This document shows positions 40,222 to 52,660 of a stretch of DNA of 64,000 nucleotides, one piece after another (the stretch's first letter is position 1; each line of letters opens with the position of its first letter). The position numbers and the translations under genes were made by a program. This DNA comes from Geotrypetes seraphini. Lineage: Eukaryota; Chordata; Amphibia; Gymnophiona; Dermophiidae. The notes below the pieces were generated by a model that ran no database searches, was not told where the DNA came from, and was given only the letters and a program-made list of their open reading frames with translations. Where the stretch lies: the NCBI RefSeq assembly GCF_902459505.1, contig NC_047096.1, positions 18,008,501 through 18,072,500 of the forward strand. Reading direction: 5' to 3'.

Positions 40222-40706
40222 CAGTACTCCCCTGAAATTCACACATTCTCGGAGTGACCACGAATGTTGAAAAGCCACAAATGTCGGATGAGAACTGTAA
40301 TTGCACATTGTCAGTGCATGGAAGACAAAACACGCTCACCTAAAACCACAGCGCGGGAAGCGCTTGCAGTCGCATCCCCTCGTCGCCCGATTGCACCCTT
40401 AAGCTGCCAGGGAATAACAGGAGGAAAGCTGTGGCCAGTGACCTAAACCATGTGCTCTCAGCATGCCCCCTCCTCCTCCTCTCTGGCTCCGGCCCCGCCT
40501 TCTCACGGAGCTCAGCTGTCATTCATCCGTGCGGTTCTCCTTCTTTGCAAGCACTGAGATCCCCGTCGGGATTGGTTGGTGGCGAGGGGAAACTTTCCAG
40601 CTACTGGCTGCTCCGTGAGGTAAATTATGCAGGAAGCGAGTGAGGGAAAAACCCACTAATTACTTAGTCCACAAATTCAGAACCGCGAATTCACGGGGGT
40701 ATACTG
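40222..40706. mobile_element. Tigger-like non-autonomous element flanked by TA
   Basis: CAGTACTCCCCTGAAATTC at the left and GAATTCACGGGGGTATACTG at the right, with TA on both sides. The interior is GC-rich and lacks a transposase frame. Confidence 0.65.
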
Positions 40707-41734
40707 TATTCACATATAGGCATCACCTGCAGGTATTCAAACTATTGGTATGGTGTATAGTCGAGTACAGTGGGTTTTGGAGGGCTTACCATACAACATA
40801 AGATAGATATGGAGAGATATGTACCTGGGTCTTTTTATGCGAGGGTCGCTGCAGTGCCCCCTAGGGTGCCCCATTGCTCTGCTGGGATATTTATGGCCAG
40901 TCTACTAAAAATTCTGGCCCCCCTCCTATATCCCAATAGCTTGGTCTGTGTGTTTTTGTTTTGGACTTGGGGTGGTTTTTTTTTTCCCCTTCATAAAAAG
41001 ATAGATGCGCAGGACACAAACGCATCCATTTTCGAACCCCTCCCCCCAAGTAGACATTTTGCAGTTTTCAAAATGGGTACATATGTTACTGCATTTTTGT
41101 GCATGTTTCGCCAAAACGTCTAAACTCGGATTTAGATGTCATATCGAAAATGCGTCTATCTTTGAGGTTGCGCCCACATGTAAAAGTTATAGTAAGGGAT
41201 GGTGAAAATTGACACGCAGTTGTGTAATTTGCTAGTGCTACTCGTTTTCAAAGCCAAGGTGGACTACTGCAAAGTATCCATAGTAACACAGAAAATGATA
41301 GGGTAATTAATCATTTTGGTTTTTTCTGCTACGTCCAACTGAGATTCATCCGCTTTGGGTAGATATACACATAAAACAGCCATATACCTGCTCCGTGTCC
41401 TTCTACCTGACTTGCCAACCTTTTCCCTTTTCTCCAGATCTTCCCAAGCCTGCCCAAAATCACACCCGCCATGTCAGGCCTTGCTATTTTCAACTTTGCT
41501 TTTTACAAGATCTGCACTTCAGCCAAAACGCAAGGTCACTTTGGTCTCGTTGCAGGAGGTTAATACTGATTGGAGAGGCCATCACATCAAGACAAGCAGA
41601 TTTATTTGTTACATTTATATTCCGCTCATCAATTTGTTTATAGGCAGATTACAATTAAACATACTGTACATACTCGAATAAAATGATACAATCTTAAGGT
41701 GTTGGCTCCGGAGTAATCTAAGGAAATACTTTTT
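40707..41734. other. Intron stretch, unclassified repeats
   Basis: Short SINE/LINE end at about 41605-41670. 40760-41230 reads like dispersed repeat sequence but was not classified. Confidence 0.35.
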
Positions 41735-42060
41735 TTTTTTCAGAAAGGGTGGTAGATGCATGGAACAGTCTCCCAGAAGAGGTAGTAGAGACAGAGACTG
41801 TGTCTGAATTCCAGAAAGCCTGGGATAGGCACATGGGATCTCTTAGAAAGAAGAAGAGATAATGGTTACTGCGGATGGGTAGACTGAATGGGCCATTTGG
41901 CCTTTATCTGCCATCATGTTTCTATAACCATAAAGCTCTATGACATCACAATGCAGGTGTAAAGAGCCTTAGCCAATAGGGAGAGGAAGAGATAATGGTT
42001 ACTGCAGATGGGCAGACTAGATGGGCCATTTGGTCTTTATCTGCCATTGTGTTTCTATGT
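41735..42060 (+). mobile_element. CR1 C-terminus with two tandem 3' tails
   Basis: VVDAWNSLPEEVVETETVSE-like codons, then two copies of the GGGCAGACTAGATGGGCC tail separated by CATAAAGCTCTATGACATC. Confidence 0.8.
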
Positions 42061-42563
42061 TTACTACAATTGTTTTATTTTGGGTCCTTTATAAACTATT
42101 CACCTACATAACATTTTATATTCAAAATATTCAATCTCTTAGATAGTATTCATTTTTTAATTGTATGGACCTTCGGACTGCATACCGGGCATTTTACTCC
42201 CGGCTGCTAAACTCTTCATAAGTCCAATCTTTATTGAAGTATTATTCATAAAATATAAAACGTTTGAAGTGTAGTGTTTGTATAATTATATCAATTTTTT
42301 CTTTTTAAGTTTATAGATTTTTTTTTTTCTCTCTAATGTTAACACTGGAAGAACATCACTTAACTTAATGGTGATCATCAGTAAAATGCCCGGTATGCAG
42401 TCCGAAGGTCCATACAATTAAAAAATTAAAAAATGAATACTATCTAAGAGATTGAATATAAAATGTTTTGTAGGTGAATAGGTTATAAAGGACCCAAAAT
42501 AACACAATTATATTGAACAAACAACAAGTGACATTCATATTTAGTGTTCTATGTTTACTACAA
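42053..42563. mobile_element. Fold-back insert between 17-bp direct repeats
   Basis: TTCTATGTTTACTACAA occurs at 42053-42069 and 42547-42563. Between them, arms of about 130 bp (42068-42197 and 42381-42510) are inverted copies, about 183 bp apart. The arms differ mainly by two 9-nt slippage-type indels. Confidence 0.85.
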
Positions 42564-42879
42564 CATAAAATTATGACATACAAATTCATCACTCTCCCTA
42601 TTTAGTCACTACCGTGAAATAATTTGTTATGATTTATCTGCTCAGATTTACATAGGATTTTCAGCTGCACTGTCTTATCTGTAAAAGTTATCCACATAGT
42701 GGTGAATACTGGGGCCATCTGAATTTGGGTTGACTCTGTCCCCAGAACACCTCCCAGCTCTGCTGCTAAATAAAGAGCCATCCTGTTTACTTTTAGAAAG
42801 CTCAGCATTTTTTTTCTATTCTCCTTAATCTGTAATAACTTCTCAATGTCATTTCAAACATGTCCTCAGAAATCTAATC

Positions 42880-43084
42880 TAATCTAATCCTTAGGTTTGT
42901 ATACCGCATCATCTCCACGTTCGTAGAGCTCGACGCTGTTTACAGTAGGAGAAATAGGAAGGAACTACAGCAGAGGGTTAGAGGTAGAAGTGTGAAGAAA
43001 ATTTAGAGGACTTGGGATGCCAAGATATAAGAGTTTCCTTGATTCCTAAGTTGGAGGGAGAGTTACATTTTTTGAGAAAAGCCT
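42880..43084 (-). mobile_element. LINE/SINE 3' end, antisense
   Basis: TAATCTAATCTAATCC then GTATACCGCATCATC, an inverted GCGGTATAC-type 3' end. Confidence 0.4.
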
Positions 43085-43735
43085 TATAAAATCATCTTAC
43101 TTTCTTTTAAAATTAAACTTTTTCATCAACCACTATTCCTTGATAAACTATTAATTCCACAATGTTCTCCTCGAACGTTAAGATCCACTGACCAAAAACT
43201 CCTTTTCATCCCTTCTCTAAAAGAATTCTACTACACCCGAAAAACTAATTTTGCTGTAACTGCACCTACTTTATGGAACTCTCTTCCACAATATTTACGC
43301 GATGAACAAAATTTAATCAAATTCAAGACTAGCTTAAAGACTTTTTTATTTCAAGATGCCTTCGAATGAACCTAAATCACTCATTTGCTTCTCCCAAATC
43401 TTACTCAAAATTATTATTATTTTTTTTTTCCCTCTTCCCTTTTTCTTTCTTTCTCTCTCTTTTTTTCTGCTTCTTACCGCGAGTAAGTACTTGCCTCAAC
43501 AAAGCTACCCTATCCTTCGTGTTCTATCCCCTCCCCATCTTCTCTTTTCTTACTAAATTATGTAATTTCTCCCCTCCTTCCCCTCCTTCCCTCACTTTCC
43601 AGTTCGTCTAGTCTATGTCATTTACGTTCACTTCATTTTATAAATTTTTTAGCCTTTTCAAAACATTGTTAACCGGCCAGACATTTGTTTTATGGTCGGG
43701 ATATTAAAAACTAATAAACTTGGAAACCTTGTTTT
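43085..43735 (+). mobile_element. L2-like LINE, RT C-terminus and 3' UTR
   Basis: Codons for LRSTDQKLLFIPSLKE, then APTLWNSLPQYLRDEQN and FKTSLKTFLFQDAFE, the standard end of L2 reverse transcriptases. Ends CGGGATATTAAAAACTAATA. Confidence 0.85.
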
Positions 43736-44107
43736 CAGATTTTGTAATTTAGCACAAAAAAGAAAGTGATTAAATCGCTGTATCGTGTGCAATGAGGCAT
43801 TTACAGCAGTAGACTGAGTCACTTCAAGTCCATTTTCGATTCCCTAATTTGGTCAACATTAGTCATGCATAATTTTTAAACTGCATTCTTCTTGTGTTTA
43901 CATCGCTAGAGATTACTTGGACTTGTTTAAAAAACACATAATGGTCTCTAAAGGGAGCTCACACAGCCTAAATTTTCTTGACAGCTCCTGTTGATAGTCT
44001 TACACAGAATCCTGTTTAAAGCGCAATAGGTTTTGAAATTTCTGCATTCTATTTTTGACATTTAATGTGGAGTAACTGCAAAATCAATGCATTAGTTGTT
44101 GAAGGTT

Positions 44108-45480
44108 AACATGAAGAACATCAGAATAGCCTTACTGGGTCAGACCAATGGTCCATCAAGGCCAGTAGCCCATTCTCACAGTGGCCAATCCAGGTCACTA
44201 GTACCTGGCCAAAACCCAAGGTGTAGTAATATTCCATGCTACCGATATAGGGCAAACAGAAGCTTCCCCCATGTCTCTCTCAATAACAGACTATAGACTT
44301 TTCCTCCAGGAACTTGTCTAAACCTTTCTTAAAACCAGCTACGCTATCCATGCGTTCCAGAGCTTAACTATTCTCTGAGTGAAAAAATATTTCCTCCTAT
44401 TGGTTTTAAAAGTATTTCCATGTGATTTCATCGAGTGTCCCATAGTCTTTGTAATTTCGACGGAATGAAAAAAAACAAAAAAAAAATGATCCACTTGTAC
44501 TGTTCTACTCCACTCAGGATTTTGTAGACTTCAATCATTTCTCCCCTCAGTCATCTCTTTTCCAAGCTGAAGAGCCCTAACATAAGAACATAAGAATAGC
44601 CTTACTGAGTCAGACCAGTGGTCCATCATGCCCAGCAGTCCGCTCACGCGGCGGCCCTCTGGTCTAAGACCAGCACCCTAAATAAGACTAGCCCTACCAG
44701 CGCACGTTCTTATTCAGCAGAAACTTGTCTAACTTTGTCTTGAATCCTTGGAAGGTGTTTTCCCCTATAACAGCCTCTGGAAGGGCGTTCCAGCTTTCTA
44801 CCACTCTCTGGGTGAAGAAGAACTTCCTTATGTTTGTACGGAATCTATCCCCTTTCAACTTTAGAGCATGCCCTCTCGTTCTCCCTACCTTGGAGAGGGT
44901 GAACAACCTGTCCTTATCTACTAAGTCTATCCCCTTCAGTACCTTGAATGTTTTGATCATGTCCCCTCTCAATCTCCTCTGTTCGAGAGAGAAGAAGCCC
45001 AGTTTCTCTAATTTTTCGCTGTACGGCAGCTCCTCCAGCCCCTTAACCATCTTAGTCGCTCTTCTCTGGACCCTTTTGAGTAGTACCGTGTCCTTCTTCA
45101 GGTACGGCGACCAGTGCTGGACGCAGTACTCCAGGTGAGGGCGTACCATGGCCCGGTACAGCGGCATGATAACCTTCTCTGATCTGTTTATGATCCCCTT
45201 CTTTATCATTCCTAGCATTCTGTTTGCCCTTTTTGCTGCCGCCGCACATTGTGTGGACGGCTTCATCGACTTGTCGATCAGAACTCCCAAGTCCCTTTCC
45301 TGGGAGGTCTCTCCAAGTACCGCCCCGGACATCCTGTATTCGTGCATGAGATTTTTGTTACTTGAACCTCATCTGCCATGTCGATGCCCATTCCTCGAGC
45401 TTGATTATGTCATGTTGCAGATCTTCGCAATCCGTTTAGTCTTTCCTTATATAAGAGGAGTTCCAATACATTTACCATGC
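44108..45480 (-). mobile_element. Older CR1 copy split by a younger CR1
   Basis: Older pieces are 44108-44580 and 45433-45480. The text GAAGAGCCCTAAC joins CGTTTAGTCTTTCCTTAT across the insert, as in the uninterrupted + strand copy at 6792-7515. Confidence 0.8.
44581..45432 (-). mobile_element. Young CR1 LINE copy with open RT C-terminus
   Basis: A 217-codon open frame (44694-45347) covers the RT C-terminal region: RDLGVLIDKSMKPS, KKGIINRSEKVIMPLYRAMV, LEELPYSEKLEKLGFFSLEQ, FFFTQRVVESWNALPEAVIG. 5'-truncated, 3' UTR ending in TTCTTATGTTCTTAT. It is the least damaged CR1 in the window, so probably the youngest. Confidence 0.92.
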
Positions 45481-46048
45481 GCTTAACACCAGCTTTGAGG
45501 TGGCATTAACTACAATTGTCTGCCACAATAAGAGTTAAATCTGGGGTAAATTACGGTACCATACAGGCTCCATGCATTCACTGCCCTGCTTCACCTTAAC
45601 CTTAGGACATTAACAGGAGAATTACTGTATTTATTAACCGCCTTTTCATGAAAAGGTTCATCCATCCAAAGCAGAATTAGCACATGCCGTCAAGCCCATG
45701 CGATAACTGCTACTGTGGGCACAAGCTATTGTTTAGTGTGCTAAACCCACGTTAACACCTAGTTCACTTTAGTAAAAACAGGGCCCAAAATGCATATATA
45801 TTCAAGGAAGCTAGTTTGCCATCTTTTGAACCTCACATTTTAATAGTGTCATCAAAAAGCTTTCCTGAAATAAGGTAAAGGAGATGGGACTTGATGCACT
45901 ACTTTTTTAGACAAGGTCAGTAGACTCTAAACCCATGGGGATTGATAGGTGCCGGATAACTGTAGTTTCTGGTTGCTTGAGAGATACTCTAAAACTAGTT
46001 TTGTCTCCCTTCCCATCTCACCTTTCTGGTCTGAGCCACTCTCTATTC
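45481..46048. other. Intron stretch, unclassified
   Basis: 45545-45785 has CACGTTAACACC-type text that may belong to a MITE; no terminus was proven. Confidence 0.35.
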
Positions 46049-46415
46049 TAGAGAATGATACGGGGACAAGTTTTTCCCCATCCCTGTAGGAACTCAATTT
46101 CCCCGTCCCCGTGAGTTTTGTCACTGTCCCTGCACCATTCCTGTAAGCTCGACCTTAAGTGCACAAGCCTCAAACACTTATGATTTTAAAGTGTTTGAGG
46201 CTTGTGCAGATGAGGACGGAGCTTAGGCATTGGTGGAATGAGGCATTATGACATCACAATCTGAACTCTAGAATGTGGCTACTTATGATCTTGAGGCTTG
46301 TGCAGATGAGAACAGAGCTTGCAGGAAAGGGGCAGGAAAAGAACTTGTGGTGACGGAACGGAAAAATGAGTTCACGTGTGGATGGGGAAAAAATTTGTCC
46401 CTGTGTAATTTTCTA
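46049..46415. mobile_element. hAT-like MITE, TAGAGAATGAC family, with one extra 106-bp-type unit
   Basis: TAGAGAATGATACGGGGAC to GTGTAATTTTCTA. Flanks CTCTATTC and CTCTCTTT are a decayed 8-bp duplication. It holds the same GGCATTGGTGGAATGAGGC unit that is tandem at 1-315. Confidence 0.8.
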
Positions 46416-47005
46416 CTCTCTTTTTCTCTCTAGCATCCCCCCCATCCCCACTTGAAGGTTCAGCATCTGTTCCTCACTTCCTACCCTCCTTTCTGGTCTA
46501 GGTAACTCCCCCCCCCCCCCCCACATACACACACTTATGGATCCAGCATCCTTTCATCTCTCCTCCCCTGTCCTTCACCTTGCAGGTCCAGCATTCATGT
46601 GCCTTCCTTTCCCCCACCCCCCAACACATCTCCTCCCCCCCGGGTCTGCCCTCTCTCTCTCTCCACACAGGTCTGGCCTTCAAAGGACTTACCTGTGGCT
46701 CTCTCAAAGCAGCAGCTGGTCAGCAGAGGCAGCACTGTAAACAGGCTGCTCGTGGCCAGCCCCAGCAGGGTCTTTCCTATGCCACATTGGAAGTGATAGG
46801 GCAGAGGAAAGGTCCTGCTGGGGCTGGCCGCAAGCAGCTTGTTTACAGCACTGCCTCTGCTGACCGGCTGCTTTGTGGGCTGGGGGGAGGGTCAGGACCA
46901 GCTGCTGCTGCTTCAGAGGATGGAGAGGGGACAATTTTGGGGTTTTTTTTGCAGATTGGATGAGAGTGTCAGTTGGATGAGTACCGGTTCACATGGATTC
47001 TACTG
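46416..47005. mobile_element. Tigger-like element end with a large internal inverted repeat
   Basis: The right end, GGTTCACATGGATTCTACTG, abuts TA and is the inverted terminus of the element at 2242. 46705-46874 is a hairpin with arms of about 75 bp sharing GGTCAGCAGAGGCAG. The left end is unclear. Confidence 0.55.
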
Positions 47006-47007
47006 TA

Positions 47008-47135
47008 CTTTTTTTTGTACCTAGAGCAATGAAGTGTTAAGTGACTTGTCCAGAGATACAGAAAGCAGCAGTAGGAACTGAACTCACACCTCAGGGTGCT
47101 GAGGCAGCTACTCTAACCACTAGGCCATTCCTCTA
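47008..47135 (-). mobile_element. tRNA-SINE fragment
   Basis: GTGACTTGTCCAGAGATACA and ACCTCAGGGTGCTGAGGCAG blocks, antisense. Confidence 0.65.
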
Positions 47136-49171
47136 TTTGAAATAGATCCACATCTATTTAAAATAAGAGACAATATAGGCCCTCCTTTTCTAAGCTGAAA
47201 TAGCGGTTTCTACCGGGGCCTGGAGCATAAAATGCTCCAACCCTCATAGAATACCTATGAGTGTTGCAGCAGTGTCGGAGTAGCGTTGAAGCATTTAGCG
47301 CTTTGGGGGGAGGGGGGAGATAGTGTTACCTGGGGATAAACATAACATTGGGTATTAAGTAGATTAGATTTGGAAAATTGTGATAAGGCAGAATCTTCCA
47401 AAACACATTTTTTAATACACTTACTGTTAGCAGATCTTTAGTGCCATCTAGTGGCACAATAGATTCATGCAAAAGAAATGTAACAGGTCTCGGCTTTCAC
47501 AATCTGCCATTTCTTTTAAAGATCAAGTGTAAATGTGATCTAAGTGTTCCCTGCATTTATTGCATTAAAGTGACATGTTTATCTTTAAGTCATTAGCTTA
47601 TGAAATGCATTATGTTCAGTTACATTTCAGTAAATTTGCCACTAACACATTGAGCTCTGTTGTCTATAAAAGCTACAGCATCAGTACTAGCAGTGCAAGC
47701 TTCTCCTTACACACACGCTCTGCAAGGATCACACAGCCCCCCTCCCCTGTCCCCCCCCCCCTCCGGACAAACTTCTAGCACTGGCCCACCAGAGAAACCA
47801 CTTTCATGGGTCTTCCACTGTGACTCTTGGCTTCATCATTAAAAAAATGTCTGCTGTCAATGATGCAAAGATGCATATAGTAATATTTTAAATAGCATTC
47901 CATCTAATAGTAAAACTCCCTTAAAAATTGCTAGTTTATTTTTCTACAGCACTGACACAATATTCCAGAAGAGATCTCTTTACTCGTATTCTGTTAAACT
48001 CATTCTGATGTATTGTTTCCAGTTCTGGAGTCCATCTCTCCCAATACGAGAGGAGTAGAGGTTGTCCAGACAAGGATATGCAGGAAAAGCCAAAAGGGCA
48101 GGAGAGACATTTTAATAACAAAGATATAAAAGCTGCAAAAGAAGCAAAACATTTATTTCAGAGGAAAATAATTTCTAGTCCATGAAGTCATGGCAGGAGG
48201 CAACAAGGGAAGGTAATGATTGCTCAGAATAAAAGCATACAAAATTACAGGTTACTGAGGCTTAAAGTACAGGAGACCTATCCTTTCTCTTTCAAGTAAA
48301 TTAGAGCAGTTTATTTCATTTCCCAGAATTCTCAGACACTAACAAAATACGGAAGCTCAGTTCCTCTAACAGGCAGATTCAATTAAAAAAACAAACAAAC
48401 AAAAACACACACACACACACTATAACCCGAGATATTACATACACAGTCACATGGAAATACAATATTCTAAATCCTGGCATACAATCCTGTATAGCTACAG
48501 TAGAAACAGGGGATAGCATTAGACAAAGAAATTGCAACTCAAGATAGTTTCACATCTTAAGTAATTCATCAGAACCAACACTGATTCATAAACTTAAATA
48601 CAGTTTGCATTCTTTTTCTAAATGCAGCAAAGCAAAAGGAAGCAATAGCAAACCAGATTTATAGCATTTTCTTTCTTACCCATTCACACTATTGTGCTAT
48701 GAAGAATTCAGAGAGATCAAGGCAGGAAACAGTTGTGGGATATCATAAAGGGAAAGGGGAAGCAGGCTACAGCCTGTCAATTATAACTGGAAGAAGGGAG
48801 GGGAAACAGTAACACTTCTCAGAACTCTAATCCACAATGGTAATAAAAAGAATCTGACAATTTGAGTCGGCAAAAAGGGAATTTTTAAGGTCTGAATCTT
48901 CTGCATACAGATATTCTTTAGATGGGAATCCTCCAGGATTCCCTTAAAGTGCACTGATCTGCCACATCCTCTTATAATTTGTCTCCGGTTGCACCTTGTT
49001 AGTTTGGGTTGTGGCCCCTGCTAAAGCTGCTTTCATAATCGGAATCTCTCCTCCTTAAGGAGCTGAAAGTGCTGGATCCTTGGTATTTACTACCTTCTGC
49101 CTTATACAGAGACCTCAATCTGTCTCTTGTTCTCTTTTTTTTTTCTCTAGCCACAGTGCATTCCTCTAAAA
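47136..49171. other. Intron stretch, largely unrecognised
   Basis: 47170-47330 resembles one arm of a GGAGCCCCTTTT-type MITE. (CA)n at 48404-48421. No gene seen; this is one of the more repeat-poor parts of the window. Confidence 0.4.
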
Positions 49172-49395
49172 CAGGGGTGCCCAACCTTTTGGCTTCCCTG
49201 GGCCGCATTGGCCGAAAAAAATTTTCTGGGGCCGCACAAACGTGCAAACGCTGCAGCAAGACAGAGGAAGGAGCCAGCAAGATGGTAAACACCCAGGGGA
49301 AGCAGAGGAAAACACTGTATCGCCCTCGACCGGGGCCGCACAAAATACTTCACGGAGCCGCATGCGGCCCTTGGGCCACAGGTTGGACACCCCTG
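49172..49395. mobile_element. hAT-like MITE (CAGGGGTGCCCAACC) with perfect 8-bp target duplication
   Basis: CAGGGGTGCCCAACCTTTTG to CAGGTTGGACACCCCTG, flanked by CTCTAAAA on both sides (49164-49171 and 49396-49403). The interior has GGGCCGCA-type repeats. Confidence 0.92.
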
Positions 49396-50889
49396 CTCTA
49401 AAACATAAAATCTCTCATTTCTGTGCGTTCTCCCATCTCTTGCCTAGCACTCTTGAGTGTAACAGTTACCCACAAAAATATATGCCATTTAGGGGGAACC
49501 TTACTTTATTAATATCCTCAGGCATCTAAAGAGATGGGCATGACTCTTTATCATCACCCTGAATAGTCAAAGCCACCCACCGTAGCTTCCTTTGAACAAT
49601 CACAGAAACCACAGACTATGGTACTATCTGAATATATATCCATTGGCGTATCTCAGAGAGGGATCTGAGCACAGCAACAGCTGATTGCTCTGAACAACTA
49701 GATGGACAGATTTCCTATCCCCCTCAGCCTACTTCTTCCATCTTTGAGGGAGACCAAAGCATAACAACCAGACACACAAATTCAGGTTTAACACAATAAG
49801 GCCTTATAGAGCTCTTAGTGATCTGCTACCTGGCAGACTCCAAACTTAGAGTCTCCCTGAGCCAAGGGCTGTAGGCTATTTTATTAACTTCATGACATGT
49901 CATTCATTATTATTCACTCATAAGTTAGTACATCTTCCAATTACAACACAAATACTTCATTAAGATCCAATGATAAAACTGCATACCCCAGCAATTGTAC
50001 CTTTGGTTAGCTTCGGTTAGAAGACTTAACATTTATTTTATTAATAATTTTTCCCTTACACTTGCAGGTCTTAAAATATTTCTTAGTTGCTAGTTTCCCT
50101 ACGCACAGTTTCACTCTTATCAGCAGTTTTCCTAACATTATATCTAAATCAACCATATTTTCCACATATTATTGTATATTTATTCCTTTTAATGGCTCTC
50201 CTTTCACATCATTTACCACATTCCTAACTCCCTCTTCTAACACTGGGACTTCACCAGGATACAGCTGCAGTGACCAAAATCTATTTAAAGTAACAACTTG
50301 CTGGAAATGCTAATCAAGCAATATTCCTTTACCACTTATGATTTTATATTTAAATATTTTTATTAAAGTATAAAAAAAGGGACAATATTGTGAACAACTG
50401 GTTTTGAAATCACAAATAGAGTCTTCCATTTCTATCTGATTTTGATATAACCTTCCCAAAGATTCAGTTGCCTATGTTTTTACATCATCTGGGAAGGTAA
50501 TTGGATTGTCATTCAGACATGGGTGTAGAAGAGAACCTAAACCGTGTACTGGACGAACAGGAAAATAAGTGTCTTATTAAATGTTGGAAGTGCTCCTTGA
50601 TGCCAGCAACCATCTGTTAAAAAAAGTGTTCAAATCCCGATTTTGGAAAGAAAGAATTTGGATTTTTCACACTGCAGTTCAACCAAATATCAAGAGGGCA
50701 TGTTGTCAGGAGTGTTTTGGGCAGGGCTAATTATTTAATTTTATTTATAATCTGCCTAATTAACTACACAGGTGGATACAACTCCCCCCCCCCCCAAATA
50801 ATTCCTTTAACACAAAATATCACTACAAAATATAAACAATATAAGAGAGAGGGCCCCAAGTAGGACATTGAACAGGGATTTTTGAGTGG
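49396..50889. other. Intron stretch, largely unrecognised
   Basis: 50345-50400 may be an antisense L1-like tail (TTTTTATTAAAGTAT). A C-run lies at about 50787-50796. No gene. Confidence 0.4.
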
Positions 50890-51115
50890 GAAGAAAGGTT
50901 CAGGTCTAAAAATAAGGGGGGAGGGTGTAATTTTATTATTACAAATTATACAAGGTATTTGATTATATGATAGGAAAGGGTGGGAAGGGTAGGAGATAAG
51001 AGCATATTATTTGTACCATTGATGATTATTAAGTGATATATTTATTGTCAATTTGTTTGGACATATTGTCACACACTTATTGTAAGTCTGAAAATGAATA
51101 AAGCATTTATAAAAA
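50890..51115 (+). mobile_element. L1-like LINE 3' UTR
   Basis: Ends AAGTCTGAAAATGAATAAAG followed by A-rich sequence, like the tails at 28575 and 55185. Confidence 0.45.
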
Positions 51116-51304
51116 GGACTCTTTCTTATCTAGGCCTGTTTCAGTTATGTCCAAGTTATAAAAAGATGCTCTGATTGAGCAGCTAACCACTGGAGGAATT
51201 AAGGCATGACCCCCCCTCCTTAATCCCCCAGTGGATGCTGTTCTCTTCCCTCTCCCCTAAAAATGAAACTGATCTCTATATCAGCTGCAAGTACTTTAGC
51301 CATT

Positions 51305-51480
51305 CTGAAGCAGGTCAGAGGAATGGCCAACTGGTTAGTAGAGTGATATGAACCCAGGTTCAAATACCACTTCAACTCTTTATTATTATTATTTTTTTTT
51401 TATAATTCTGAGCCTTCCAGAAGCAGAAAAATGTCTACTGTACCTAAATATAAGCCACCATACATCTGGGTACACTAGGT
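51305..51480 (+). mobile_element. tRNA-SINE, second subfamily
   Basis: GGCCAACTGGTTAGTAGAG and ACCCAGGTTCAAATACC (A- and B-box regions), then GAGCCTTCCAGAAGCAGAAA. Another copy is at 55285-55395. Confidence 0.55.
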
Positions 51481-52084
51481 ATTTTTCAGATCCTGGAGGG
51501 ATCACAAATAAAAGTCCCCTTCTATCAAGCCACAATAGGGTGTTTTTTTGTTTTTTTTAAATCACCGGCTGCTGTGGTGAAAGCTCTATGAGCATTGGAG
51601 CTTTTACTGCAGCAGAAAATCACCCCAAAACAACCTAATACAGTTTGATAAAAGAGGACCAAAAGGAATTATTGAGGGGTCTGCGTTACGATCCACTGCA
51701 TTAACTAGTAGGCTACTCCTGTGTTCTGAGGGACAGCTGTGTGGTCACATTTTTGAAAATGACGCCAGACAGATGTCACTGGTCTTTTGTTGTTCAAAAG
51801 TTGGATGTTTCATTTTGGGAAATGGCTATTCATTTTGGATGTCTCCACTGCAAAAATGTTCATCTCGGTCATAATTATACAGGAGATCTAGACATTTTTG
51901 ATAACTGGATTTTTTTTTTTTCTTTTAAATGCTTCTCATTGTAAGTAGTTCCATAAGATTCTTGTTTTATTGGCCTTTGATATAAAAAAAAAATTGCTTT
52001 CCTTCTATAAAATTTATGTTAAAATCTAAAACTATTTCATAAAAATGGTAAATCCCATCAGTCTAACGCTATCTTCAGCTTTTG
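51481..52084. other. Intron stretch, unclassified
   Basis: 51730-51960 belongs to the TGGACATTT-rich dispersed repeat; otherwise nothing recognised. Confidence 0.35.
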
Positions 52085-52660
52085 TTTTAAGAATATAAGA
52101 TTTGCAAGGAAAGGTCAGACCAAAAGTTCATCCAGCTCAGTTTTCAACAGTGGCTAACCCAAGTCACAATCACCTAGCACAGGGGTGGACAAATACGTTC
52201 CTCGAAGGGCACAGCGTTTCCACGATGGATTTGCGCGTATTGTTTCCACCGTATGCAAATAGATCTCATGCGCATCCATTGTGGAAATCTTGAAAACTTG
52301 ACTTGGTTCTCGGACCTTGAGAACTGTGGCTTCCAATCTCTGACCTAGCAGGTACCCAAAAGTAAACAGATTCCTTGTTACTTACCCCAAGGGATAATCT
52401 GTAGATTTCCCCAACTCCACCTTAATAACATTTTATAAACTCTTCCTTCATAACTTACCCAAAGCTTTTATAAACCCAGTTACATTAAGAGTTTTTACCA
52501 CATCCTCCAGCAATGAATTCCTGAGCTTAATTATGAGTTGAGTGAAAAAGATATTTTCTCCGGTTTGTTTTAAATGTGCTACTTAGTAACTTTAGTACGT
52601 ATCCCCTAGTTTTTGTACTTTTGGAAAGAGTAAACAACCAATCTGTATCTACCTTTTTTT
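52085..52660 (-). mobile_element. Old CR1 fragment interrupted by a hAT-like MITE
   Basis: AAAGGTCAGACCAAAAGTTC start and TTGAGTGAAAAAGATATTTT near 52540 follow CR1 text. The MITE sits between 52179 and 52343. Confidence 0.65.
52180..52342. mobile_element. hAT-like MITE with perfect 8-bp target duplication, inside CR1
   Basis: CAGGGGTGGACAAATACG start; flanks ACCTAGCA on both sides (52172-52179 and 52343-52350). The right terminus is diverged (CCAATCTCTG). Confidence 0.85.

Noticed and set aside
42190-42400. CTGATGA near the fold-back insert as another hammerhead
   Set aside because: No GAAA core at the right distance and no stem I partner.
46580-46963. 127-codon frame on the + strand
   Set aside because: Lies within a palindromic Tigger-like element; the two arms give mirrored Ala/Gln-rich peptides.
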